A stretch of DNA of 64,000 nt from Lachnospiraceae bacterium (GTDB lineage Bacteria > Bacillota > Clostridia > Lachnospirales > Lachnospiraceae), in NCBI GenBank assembly GCA_024691425.1, contig JAILNQ010000101.1:1-64000 (forward strand). Reading direction: 5' to 3'. Every line of letters starts with the position of its first letter. The stretch's first letter is position 1. A program made the position numbers and the translations under genes. Under the pieces are notes generated by a model that was given only the letters and a program-made list of their open reading frames with translations, ran no database searches and was not told the DNA's origin. Shown one piece after another: positions 18,536 through 26,916 of the stretch.

Positions 18536-21500
18536 AGATCAGGAAGTTCTTTAATGATGTTAAGACTGCCATAATGGATCCGGGAAGGGATTTTTCGGAG
18601 CGCCTTTTCATAAGCTTTTCCATAATCTCTGAAATTGCCGTCATAATCGCTCTTATAGCAGACATCATAGTCGGCGAGAGCATCGGTGAGATCATTACAC
18701 TGGTTCTTACGATAATAGCTGTTCCGACGGTGACGTTCGTATGCATGTACAGGAACAAGCTGAAGTTCGCATCGATTTTTCTTATGTCGTGCACGGTGTT
18801 CCTTGTGCTTCCTGCGCTGTTCTTCTTCGGCGGCGGAGTTGAAGGCGGCGGTGTTCTCTGGTTCATTTTCGTGTTCGTTTTTGTCGGAATAGTCGCGACC
18901 GGAGCACTCCGGGTGTTCATGCTGATGATGATCTTTCTGATCGCGGCTGCATGCTTTTTGATCGAGTATAATTTCCAGGAGCTTGTCGCCAAGCATTCCC
19001 GCAGCGATTTCTTCATTGATCTGTTCATATCTCTGATGCTTGTCGGTGCCGTCTGCTATGTCATGACGTGGTTTTTGAACCGTCTGTTCAAGGACGAGAA
19101 CGAGCGGGCCAGGAAGGAAGCCGAGAGAGCGGAGGAACTGACACGGGCGCAGAACAGATTTTTCTCAAGCATGAGCCATGAGATCAGGACCCCCATCAAT
19201 TCGATATTAGGACTCAACGAACTCATACTGCGCGATACCGATGCGTCAGATGAGATCGCGAAGGATGCGGCAGGCATACAGGGATCGGGAAAGATGCTTC
19301 TGGCCCTGATAAATGACATACTCGATTTTTCGAAAATGGAAGCAGGGAGCATGGATATCGTCCCCGTTGATTACAACGTAGGGGATATGATGTCTGAAGT
19401 CGTGAACATGATATGGCTCCGTGCTGAAGATAAAGGACTGAATTTCAACGTTACCATCGACCCGAAAGTTCCTTCAGTGCTGTACGGCGACGAGGTAAGG
19501 ATCAAACAGGTCATCATCAACCTTCTGAACAATGCAGTGAAGTATACGAAGGAAGGCTCTGTCGAACTCCACGTGGAAAGCGAGGAGGCGGATGATGATA
19601 CGGTCCTGCTCTCGATTTCCGTAACAGACACCGGAATGGGAATAAGAAAAGAGGCCCTGCCTTATCTGTTCGATGCGTTCAGGCGTGTTGACGAGGAAAA
19701 GAACAGGCACATAGAGGGAACCGGACTCGGCCTCAGCATAGTGAAGCAGATAGTTGAGCTCATGGACGGAACGGTCAATGTCAACAGCATATACGGCGAA
19801 GGTTCAACTTTCACAGTGACATTGAAACAGGGTGTATCCGATCATGATGAGATAGGAGAGCTGAACATACACAATCAGCAGACGGTCAGAAGAAGTGCGT
19901 ACGAGAGCAGCTTCAGGGCGCCTGATGCGAAGGTCCTCATCGTCGATGACAATGAAATGAACCTTGAGGTAGAGTGCAGGCTTCTTTCAGGCACGGAGAT
20001 GACGGTCGATACGGCCGCAAGCGGAAAGGCCGCGCTCGAGCTGACCGTCAAGAACCGATATGATGTGATCCTTATGGACCATCTCATGCCGGAAATGGAC
20101 GGAATAGAATGCCTTGACCGCATAAGGCATCAGACCGGGGGGCTTAACAGGCATTCGCCGGTGCTCGTTCTTACTGCAAACGCCGGAAGCGAAAACAGAG
20201 AGATTTACAACAGGTCCGGATTCGACGGATATCTGGTCAAGCCTGTTTCGGGAGAAACGCTTGAAGAAGCGCTCATGCGGTATATCTCAAGCGATAAGAT
20301 GATAGTAAGCAGCAGGATGATGAGCATGCGCAGAGATATAAATGCCTCGGCAGGATATACCGGCAAAGCGCCTGTCGTCATTACCTCGACGAGCATGTGC
20401 GATCTTCCCGATGCAGTCATAAAGAAGCTGAAGCTCCAGATCATTCCGTTCCTCATAAGAACGGAAGAAGGATCGTTCAAGGACGGCGTGCAGATGGATG
20501 CGGATGAGCTTGTCCGCTACATCAGAACCGGCAGGGACGCTTCCTCATCACCTCCGGATGATGCGGAATATGCGGAATTCTTTGCGAAGGCATTAAGGCA
20601 TGCGCATCACGTTATCCATATTTCTCTTACGACGAGCATGAGCACAGATTTTTCGGTTGCGTCGGAAGCGGCTAAGTCGTTTGACAACGTTACGGTCATC
20701 AATTCCGAATGTCTGTCGAGCGCTGCAGGAATCCTTGTCCTTATCGCGCACAAGCTCGCACAGCAGAACATACCTGTTCCTGAGATCGTTGCAGAACTGG
20801 AAGAAGTCAAGCACAGGCTCAGGTGCAGCTTTGTTATTGATACCACGGAATTCATGGCCAGAAGAGGGCTTATCAGCTCCAGGGTCCATAATATCGCTAA
20901 GGCTCTTAACCTTCATCCGACCATCAGATTTTCAGATGACAGATCGGGAGTGGGCGGACTGTGGTTCGGCAACACGAAGAGGGCATACCGCAACTATATC
21001 CGCAGAGCATTTCCGATTGACATAATTCCGGATTCGGATGTTGCGTTCATAACTTATGCGGATGTTCCTATTGAAACACTTGAATGGATAAAAGACGAGA
21101 TAAGCAAGGTCGCTTACTTTGAACATCTTGTCTTCAAGCAGGCGTCAGCCGCCATATCGTCGAACTGCGGCCCCGGAACATTCGGAATACTGTATTTCGT
21201 AAAGAGCAACAAGTCATACAACATCGGTTCTTATTTCGCCGATGCCGCCGAGCATGAAAATGACGAAGAGGAAGAGGTATATGACTTGGCCAAAGAGGAA
21301 AGCGATGAAGCCGGACAGGCGCCGGAACACACCGGTACTCCGGAAAAAGAGCAAAAGTGGTACGAAAAGCTTAACGGCATAGATGCCGATTCTGCGATAA
21401 TAAACAGCGGATCGGAGGAATCTTTCAGGACGGTCCTTAAGATATTCCATGATTCGATGCCGGAGAAAACAGCTGAGATCAACGGCTTCTATTCTTCGAA

Positions 21501-21939
21501 AGACTGGGAGAACTATACTATCAAGATACATGCCCTCAAAAGCTCAGCAAGGCTTATAGGAGCAAATAATCTCGCCGACAGGGCGCAGAAGCTTGAGAAT
21601 GCCGGAAAAGAAGGAGACAGCGGATATATCACGCTTAATCATGAGGACTTCATGAAGGATTATGAAAAGATCGGCAATATGCTTTCCGGACTGTTTACTG
21701 ACGCAAAAGAGGAAGAGGCGAAAAAAGAACGTCCCGTCGCCGATGATTTTCTCATGGACAGTGTTTATGAGGGGATACGTGAAGGCGCCGAGACGATGAA
21801 CTGCGATGCCATAGAGGAGATTCTCAAGGAGCTTGAGGACTATGAAGTTCCGGACTCCGAGAAAGAGAAGTTCAAAAAACTGTGCGACCTTTCGGCGGCA
21901 TTCGACTACGACGGCATCATTGCTCTGCTGGAGAAGTGA
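18532..21939 (+). CDS. Membrane hybrid histidine kinase with DegV domain and HPt
   Basis: An 1135-residue kinase. Residues 25-185 carry about six membrane helices. HisKA has His216 (SSMSHEIRTP), the ATPase has DTGMGI and GTGLGL, and the receiver has Asp516 (LMDHLMP). Residues about 613-895 read as a DegV/fatty-acid-binding domain: STSMCDLPDAV, FKDGVQMDADEL, SLTTSMSTDF, VINSECLSSAAG, then an EFMARRG segment where DegV proteins have their RGGR-like motif. An acidic linker leads to an HPt with His1000 (KIHALKSSARL) and the shared tail. DegV proteins bind fatty acids (FakB type), so this insertion suggests lipid sensing inside the relay. It overlaps the previous gene by 4 nt and is followed by the symporter after 23 nt. 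Confidence 0.88.
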   Translation: MKIRKFFNDVKTAIMDPGRDFSERLFISFSIISEIAVIIALIADIIVGESIGEIITLVLTIIAVPTVTFVCMYRNKLKFASIFLMSCTVFLVLPALFFFGGGVEGGGVLWFIFVFVFVGIVATGALRVFMLMMIFLIAAACFLIEYNFQELVAKHSRSDFFIDLFISLMLVGAVCYVMTWFLNRLFKDENERARKEAERAEELTRAQNRFFSSMSHEIRTPINSILGLNELILRDTDASDEIAKDAAGIQGSGKMLLALINDILDFSKMEAGSMDIVPVDYNVGDMMSEVVNMIWLRAEDKGLNFNVTIDPKVPSVLYGDEVRIKQVIINLLNNAVKYTKEGSVELHVESEEADDDTVLLSISVTDTGMGIRKEALPYLFDAFRRVDEEKNRHIEGTGLGLSIVKQIVELMDGTVNVNSIYGEGSTFTVTLKQGVSDHDEIGELNIHNQQTVRRSAYESSFRAPDAKVLIVDDNEMNLEVECRLLSGTEMTVDTAASGKAALELTVKNRYDVILMDHLMPEMDGIECLDRIRHQTGGLNRHSPVLVLTANAGSENREIYNRSGFDGYLVKPVSGETLEEALMRYISSDKMIVSSRMMSMRRDINASAGYTGKAPVVITSTSMCDLPDAVIKKLKLQIIPFLIRTEEGSFKDGVQMDADELVRYIRTGRDASSSPPDDAEYAEFFAKALRHAHHVIHISLTTSMSTDFSVASEAAKSFDNVTVINSECLSSAAGILVLIAHKLAQQNIPVPEIVAELEEVKHRLRCSFVIDTTEFMARRGLISSRVHNIAKALNLHPTIRFSDDRSGVGGLWFGNTKRAYRNYIRRAFPIDIIPDSDVAFITYADVPIETLEWIKDEISKVAYFEHLVFKQASAAISSNCGPGTFGILYFVKSNKSYNIGSYFADAAEHENDEEEEVYDLAKEESDEAGQAPEHTGTPEKEQKWYEKLNGIDADSAIINSGSEESFRTVLKIFHDSMPEKTAEINGFYSSKDWENYTIKIHALKSSARLIGANNLADRAQKLENAGKEGDSGYITLNHEDFMKDYEKIGNMLSGLFTDAKEEEAKKERPVADDFLMDSVYEGIREGAETMNCDAIEEILKELEDYEVPDSEKEKFKKLCDLSAAFDYDGIIALLEK

Positions 21940-21962
21940 CATAACAGGAAGGTATAATCTGC

Positions 21963-23486
21963 ATGGAAACTGTCATAAGGATAAATGATGCAGTAAACGG
22001 ATTCGCGTGGGGCACGTTCGCTCTTGTGCTGCTTCTCGGAGCCGGTCTTTTATGTACTGCGGTCACGGGATGTTTTCAGATAACCCATCTGCCGCACTGG
22101 ATAAAAAAGACGTTCGGAGTCGTGAACGGTGAGGGGCTCGTCATCAACGATGCGGGAGCACTGTCTCAGTTCCGCGCGTTCTGTACTGCGCTCTGTGCTA
22201 CGATAGGAACCGGAAATATCGCGGGTGTTTCCACCGCCATATGCGTCGGCGGTCCGGGCGCGGTATTCTGGATGTGGGTTGCCGCATTTCTCGGAATGAT
22301 GGTGAAGTATTCAGAGAACGTTCTCGGAATATATTACAGGCGCAGGAATCTTGACGGAGCCTGGTCGGGCGGTCCTATGTGCTATCTGCAGGACGGACTC
22401 GGTTCGATCAAGCACTGCAGGAAACTCGGAAAGATACTTGCCGTTACATTCTGCGTGTTCACTGTTCTGGCTTCATTCGGCGTCGGGAACATGGGGCAGA
22501 TAAACAAGATAGTCATCAATTTCCATGAGGCGTTCCTGTCGGAGGTGAATGGGGGAACTCTCATGGGCGCATCGACAGTGAACATCGGAATCGGCCTAGT
22601 GCTGATGCTTTTTGCCGCACTCATCATACTCGGCGGATTCAGAAGACTCGCGGCCGTTTCGGAAAAGCTCATTCCGTTCATGTGCATCGCCTATATCATA
22701 GGATGCCTGATCGTCATGCTCGCTAAGTTCAGGATGATACCGGAGGCTTTCACTTCGATCATCCGGTTCGCAGCAGGTCCTGAAGCGCTGAAGGGAGGTG
22801 CCGCCGGCACTGCGATAAAGCTTGCGTTCAATACGGTAAAGGCCGGATGCAAGAGAGGCGTGTTCTCCAACGAGGCGGGACTTGGTTCGTCGGTCATGGT
22901 TCACAGCAACAGCTGTGCAAGGGAACCGGTCAGACAGGGAATGTGGGGAATAGCAGAAGTGTTTCTTGATACGATCGTGATATGCACTATGACTGCCATG
23001 GTTGTTCTGACTTCCGGCGCCATAGATCTTAAGACGGGCATTGTTGCCGAAGGAACGAATGATGCGACACTTGTAGCCAAGGCGTTCCGCGGAGCGCTCG
23101 GAAGGCCGGGGGAATGGTTCGTGGTTCTTGCGATAACGCTGTTCGCATTCACGACAGTGATGGGCTGGTCGTACTACGGTGCGAAGGTCACTGAGTATAT
23201 GTTCGGCGTCAGATGGGCCAAAGTATACAGGGTGTTCTTCATCACGCTCATAGTCTTCGGAGCCATAATGGAATCAAGCCTTGCGTGGGACATTTCGGAT
23301 ACGTTCAACGGGCTCATGATGATTCCTAACCTGATAGGTGTGATATCGCTCACGCCTCTTATCATTAAGCTTACAAAGAACTACACCGATCGCAGGATAA
23401 AGGGCAAGGACATCGAACCGATGCTATCGTATAACACGGACATACAGGAAGAAGCAGCAAAAGCCGTCCGCAAGGGAGCCGGCTGA
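21963..23486 (+). CDS. AGCS-family sodium:amino-acid symporter
   Basis: A 507-residue polytopic membrane protein of the alanine/glycine:cation symporter family, which imports small neutral amino acids with Na+. The family region is visible around residues 75-110 (GTGNIAGVSTAICVGGPG, then FWMWVAAFLGM), together with SNEAGLGSS and about 11 hydrophobic segments. B. subtilis GlnT belongs to the same family and is thought to import glutamine. The position between the kinase array and a glutamine synthetase homologue makes glutamine or alanine the most reasonable substrate, but this is inference. AGGAAGG about 9 nt before the ATG supports the start. It is probably cotranscribed with its neighbours, since no terminator is seen on either side. 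Confidence 0.9.
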   Translation: METVIRINDAVNGFAWGTFALVLLLGAGLLCTAVTGCFQITHLPHWIKKTFGVVNGEGLVINDAGALSQFRAFCTALCATIGTGNIAGVSTAICVGGPGAVFWMWVAAFLGMMVKYSENVLGIYYRRRNLDGAWSGGPMCYLQDGLGSIKHCRKLGKILAVTFCVFTVLASFGVGNMGQINKIVINFHEAFLSEVNGGTLMGASTVNIGIGLVLMLFAALIILGGFRRLAAVSEKLIPFMCIAYIIGCLIVMLAKFRMIPEAFTSIIRFAAGPEALKGGAAGTAIKLAFNTVKAGCKRGVFSNEAGLGSSVMVHSNSCAREPVRQGMWGIAEVFLDTIVICTMTAMVVLTSGAIDLKTGIVAEGTNDATLVAKAFRGALGRPGEWFVVLAITLFAFTTVMGWSYYGAKVTEYMFGVRWAKVYRVFFITLIVFGAIMESSLAWDISDTFNGLMMIPNLIGVISLTPLIIKLTKNYTDRRIKGKDIEPMLSYNTDIQEEAAKAVRKGAG

Positions 23487-23539
23487 CGCTGAAGGATATA
23501 AGAAGCAACAGAAAATCATAGAGGAGGTTATGAACCATC

Positions 23540-24826
23540 ATGAGAAAAGAAGACATACAGAGAATGATCGAGGAGGAAGGAGTGGAGTTCATCAGGCTTC
23601 AGTTCACCGATATTTTCGGACGGCTGAAAAATCTTGCCGTAACCCCGGGACAGATGGACAAAGTTTTCGAGAACAGGTACTCGTTCCACGGAGCGGCGAT
23701 TTTCGCAGGAATATACGACTATGATGACAGGCTGTATCTTTATCCGGATCTCGACACGTTCACGATACTTCCGTGGAGGCCTCAGCAGGGCAAGGTTGCG
23801 AAAATAGTGTGCGACGTGTGCTACATGGACGGGACTCCTTTTGAGTCATGCTCAAGGCATATTCTCAAGCAGGCCGTGAAGTCTGCCGCGGAAAAAGGCT
23901 ACACGATGATCGTTGATCCCGAGTGCGAGTTCTTCCTTTTCCATACGGATGAGAACGCTCTTCCGACAACTACGTCGCATGAGCGTGCGGAATACATGGA
24001 TGTCGGACCTTCAGATTTCGGTGAGAATGCGAGAAGAGACATAGTGCTCATGCTCGAGGATATGGGATTCGAGATAGAGTCATCGCTTCATGAGCATGCG
24101 CCTGCGCAGCATGAGATAGATTTCAAGGAAGAGGATGCGCTCTCGATGGCCGATTCCATCCAGACATTCAAATTCGCAGTAAGGTCTATCGCAAAAAGGT
24201 TCGGTCTCTATGCGACTTTCATGCCAAAGCCGCGTCAGGATGCAGCAGGCTCGGGCATGCACATACATCTTAAACTCATGAAGAACGGGAAGAACATCTT
24301 CATAGGTGAAGACAAAAATCCTTCGCAGGAAGCTAAGTGGTTTGCAGGCGGGATAATGGCTCATGCCCGGGCACTTGCCGCGATCAGCAATCCGTGCGTC
24401 AATTCGTACAAGAGGCTCCTGTCGGGATATGATGCTCCGTATCTTATAACATGGGCGGAAAAGGGAGAGAAGGCGCTCATCAACATAAACAAGGAGATCG
24501 ATGATGTCAAGATAGAGCTGCGCTTCCCGGACGGTGCTGCGAATCCTTACCTGCTGTTCGCTGCATGCCTTGCGGCAGGCTTTGACGGCATTGAGAAGAA
24601 GACTGAGCTCGGAAGCAGATGGGGAAGCGAAGAAGCATCTTCGGCCGCAACTCTCCCCGAGGATCTCAAGGAAGCCATCTGCGAGCTGGGCAATGATGAT
24701 GTCATCGTCGATGCGCTAGGCAGAGATTTCATGAAGTATTATACGAAAGTCAAGCGCGCCGAATGGAGAGCGTTCCTCAGCGAAGTTACGCAGTGGGAGA
24801 TTGACAGTTACCTGACCAGAATATAA
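23540..24826 (+). CDS. Glutamine synthetase homologue (GSI-alpha type) with altered active site
   Basis: A 428-residue protein that aligns end to end with short type I glutamine synthetases: IRLQFTDIFGRLKN, DLDTFTILPWRPQQGKVA, CEFFLFHTD, APAQHEIDF, ATFMPKPR, NSYKRLLSGYDAP and AANPYLLFAA. Several residues expected at the active site are changed. The DGSS loop carrying the ammonium-binding Asp50 is HGAA. The NRSA/IRIP segment with Arg339 and Arg344 (enteric numbering) reads KGEK and ININ. The flap Glu327 is Asp. A second, canonical GS lies at 54655. This one may therefore be inactive, changed in substrate (for example a gamma-glutamyl ligase), or a glutamine/nitrogen sensor. It sits 21 nt before an ANTAR regulator. 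I leave the symbol empty because the catalytic identity is doubtful. Confidence 0.85.
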   Translation: MRKEDIQRMIEEEGVEFIRLQFTDIFGRLKNLAVTPGQMDKVFENRYSFHGAAIFAGIYDYDDRLYLYPDLDTFTILPWRPQQGKVAKIVCDVCYMDGTPFESCSRHILKQAVKSAAEKGYTMIVDPECEFFLFHTDENALPTTTSHERAEYMDVGPSDFGENARRDIVLMLEDMGFEIESSLHEHAPAQHEIDFKEEDALSMADSIQTFKFAVRSIAKRFGLYATFMPKPRQDAAGSGMHIHLKLMKNGKNIFIGEDKNPSQEAKWFAGGIMAHARALAAISNPCVNSYKRLLSGYDAPYLITWAEKGEKALININKEIDDVKIELRFPDGAANPYLLFAACLAAGFDGIEKKTELGSRWGSEEASSAATLPEDLKEAICELGNDDVIVDALGRDFMKYYTKVKRAEWRAFLSEVTQWEIDSYLTRI

Positions 24827-24847
24827 GCTTTTAAGCAAGGAGATAAT

Positions 24848-25384
24848 ATGGGCGCGATTCTCGTGGCAATGCCCAGACATGAGGACTCGGGTCGGATCTC
24901 TGATATCATAAAACGGAGCGGCATAGGCGATGAAATATTCATATGCGATACCGGCTCCGAGGTCCTGCGCAGGATCGAAGACATGGACATCAGTCTCGTT
25001 CTTTGCACGCGCAGGCTGAAAGATATGGGATACGAGGAACTGTACGGCTATATGCCGCCGGGCATGTACATGCTCATGCTCTCGAAGGATGTACGTACAG
25101 ATCTGTTCTCGAGCAATATAATAGTTCTGCAGATGCCTTTCAAGACCGCAGATCTGATCAGCAGCATACGGATGCTGGTTCCCGAAGGATACAGAAGGAG
25201 CCCCAGGAGAAGCACGGCGCGTTCTGCCGGTGACAAGGAGACGATAGATAAGGCAAAGCTCCTTCTCATGGAAAGGAACAACATGACCGAACCTGAGGCA
25301 TACAGATATCTGCAGAAGAACAGCATGGATATGAGCCGTACGCTGTCTGAAACTGCGCAGATGATACTGTCTCTCGGCGGATAG
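24848..25384 (+). CDS. ANTAR-domain RNA-binding antiterminator with degenerate receiver
   Basis: A 178-residue regulator. The first 115 residues resemble a receiver fold but lack a clear acidic pocket and phosphoacceptor Asp, so phosphorylation is doubtful. The last 55 residues are an ANTAR domain (KAKLLLMERNNMTEPEAYR, then SMDMSRTLSETAQ). ANTAR proteins bind paired hexaloop hairpins in mRNA leaders and prevent termination, and many control nitrogen genes. AAGGAGATAAT precedes the ATG. Directly following the GS homologue, it may respond to that protein, to the kinase array, or to both. I found no convincing dual-hexaloop target in this window; leaders upstream of glnB lie outside it. Confidence 0.9.
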   Translation: MGAILVAMPRHEDSGRISDIIKRSGIGDEIFICDTGSEVLRRIEDMDISLVLCTRRLKDMGYEELYGYMPPGMYMLMLSKDVRTDLFSSNIIVLQMPFKTADLISSIRMLVPEGYRRSPRRSTARSAGDKETIDKAKLLLMERNNMTEPEAYRYLQKNSMDMSRTLSETAQMILSLGG

Positions 25385-25425
25385 TAATATACGGCAATCT
25401 AATAAAATGAAAAAGGGGTAAAGAC

Positions 25426-26640
25426 ATGGTAAAGATCAATGAGAACTATCAGAAACTTCAGGGAAGCTATCTTTTCTCTACGATAGCAAAAAAAGTCGGT
25501 GCATATGCCGAAGCTAATCCGGACAGGAAGATAATAAGGCTCGGCATAGGCGACGTTACGAGACCGCTGACGCCGACCATAATCAAGACACTGCATAACG
25601 CGGTCGATGAGATGGCGGATGAGAAGACGTTCAGAGGATACGCACCCGACCTCGGATATGATTTTCTGCGCAAGGCAGTGTGCGACAATGACTACAGGGC
25701 AAGAGGATGCGCGATAGAAGAGGATGAGATATTCATCTCGGACGGCGCGAAGCCCGATTCCGGAAACATACAGGAGATATTCGGAAACGATAACAGGATA
25801 GCAGTCTGCGATCCGGTATATCCGGTATACGTTGACTCGAATGTCATGGCAGGGCGTGCCGGCGACTACGTTGAAAGCACCGGAAGATATTCTGACATAC
25901 TGTACCTGCCATGCAGCGCCGGGAACAATTTCGCTCCCGAGCTTCCGGAGAGCGAATGCGGACTCATCTATCTGTGCTTCCCGAACAACCCGACAGGCAT
26001 GGCCATCACGAAGGATGAGCTGCAGAAATGGGTAGACTACGCGAACGAGCACGGCTCAGTGATCATATTCGATGCCGCATATGAGGCATATATATCTGAA
26101 GAGAACGTTCCGCATTCCATATATGAATGCGACGGTGCGAAAACATGCGCGATCGAGCTGCACTCTTTTTCAAAGAACGCAGGATTTACGGGACTGCGTC
26201 TCGGATACGCGGTAGTTCCTAAGGAGCTTGTACGCGGAGGGGTCTCGCTTAACTCACTCTGGGCCAGAAGGCACGCCACGAAATACAACGGCGCCCCTTA
26301 CATCGTACAGCGCGCCGGCGAGGCCGTATATTCGCCCGAAGGAAAGAAGGAGATCCGCGGACTCGTTGACTTCTACATGGAAAATGCATCATATATCCTT
26401 TCCGGTCTTAAGAAGGCAGGATACACCGTATTCGGCGGCGTCAATTCTCCGTATATATGGCTCGCGACGCCTGATAACATGTCGAGCTGGGATTTCTTCG
26501 ATCATCTTCTCGAGGATGCAAACGTGGTCGGAACGCCCGGAGTCGGATTCGGATCGTGCGGCGAAGGCTATTTCCGCCTGACCGCGTTCGGAAGCCACGA
26601 GAACACGAAGGAAGCCGTTGACAGGATATGCCGGCTATAG
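25426..26640 (+). CDS. dapL: LL-diaminopimelate aminotransferase
   Basis: A PLP enzyme (404 residues) that converts tetrahydrodipicolinate directly to LL-diaminopimelate with glutamate as amino donor, bypassing the acylated intermediates of the lysine and peptidoglycan pathway. Family features are the start [30 protein letters not shown], the cofactor segment FPNNPTG, and the PLP lysine in [12 protein letters not shown] purine-rich GGGGTAAAG precedes the ATG. It needs glutamate, which fits its place at the end of a nitrogen gene block. An intrinsic terminator follows 16 nt after the stop. Confidence 0.95.
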   Translation: MVKINENYQKLQGSYLFSTIAKKVGAYAEANPDRKIIRLGIGDVTRPLTPTIIKTLHNAVDEMADEKTFRGYAPDLGYDFLRKAVCDNDYRARGCAIEEDEIFISDGAKPDSGNIQEIFGNDNRIAVCDPVYPVYVDSNVMAGRAGDYVESTGRYSDILYLPCSAGNNFAPELPESECGLIYLCFPNNPTGMAITKDELQKWVDYANEHGSVIIFDAAYEAYISEENVPHSIYECDGAKTCAIELHSFSKNAGFTGLRLGYAVVPKELVRGGVSLNSLWARRHATKYNGAPYIVQRAGEAVYSPEGKKEIRGLVDFYMENASYILSGLKKAGYTVFGGVNSPYIWLATPDNMSSWDFFDHLLEDANVVGTPGVGFGSCGEGYFRLTAFGSHENTKEAVDRICRL

Positions 26641-26655
26641 ATACGCTCAGATGCT

Positions 26656-26690
26656 GCGCTCCGGACAGGATATGCCGGAGCGCTTTTTTA
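26656..26690 (+). terminator. Intrinsic terminator after dapL
   Basis: A perfect 9-bp GC-rich stem GCGCTCCGG/CCGGAGCGC is followed by a TTTTTT run. It separates the nitrogen/kinase block from the amino-sugar operon. Confidence 0.9.
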
Positions 26691-26728
26691 TTGCTTTTCG
26701 CGAAGTCCCTCATGCTATGCCCGTGATA

Positions 26729-26811
26729 TGTCAAGATTTACAACCGGGATCGACTGCAAATGTCAAGATACAGAAATCTATATCTTGACATTTGAAACGT
26801 ACAACTTGACA
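26729..26811 (+). promoter_or_regulatory. Four TGTCAAG half-sites, two forming a 38-bp palindrome: probable operator of the glm operon
   Basis: Positions 26757-26770 and 26781-26794 are perfect 14-bp inverted arms (CAAATGTCAAGATA and its complement) around a 10-nt centre that is itself nearly symmetric. A third TGTCAAG half-site lies at 26729-26735, and a fourth, inverted, at 26805-26811 contains the -35 box. The layout suits a repressor or activator dimer acting at the glm promoter. The helix-turn-helix domain at the start of the next reading frame is the obvious candidate binder, but this is inference. Confidence 0.75.
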
Positions 26812-26833
26812 AATGACTTTTGCGGTGTAAAAT
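26806..26833 (+). promoter_or_regulatory. Sigma-A type promoter of the glm operon
   Basis: Perfect -35 TTGACA (26806-26811), 16-nt spacer and -10 TAAAAT (26828-26833). The -35 lies within a copy of the CTTGACA operator motif, so binding there would directly affect RNA polymerase. Confidence 0.75.
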
Positions 26834-26916
26834 AGTACTGTGCAGTATTTGTGGGTTACAGAGCGCGCGGCACAATATGTTGCGAAAATCCGCGCCGGGA
26901 AAGGAAAAAAGAGGCA

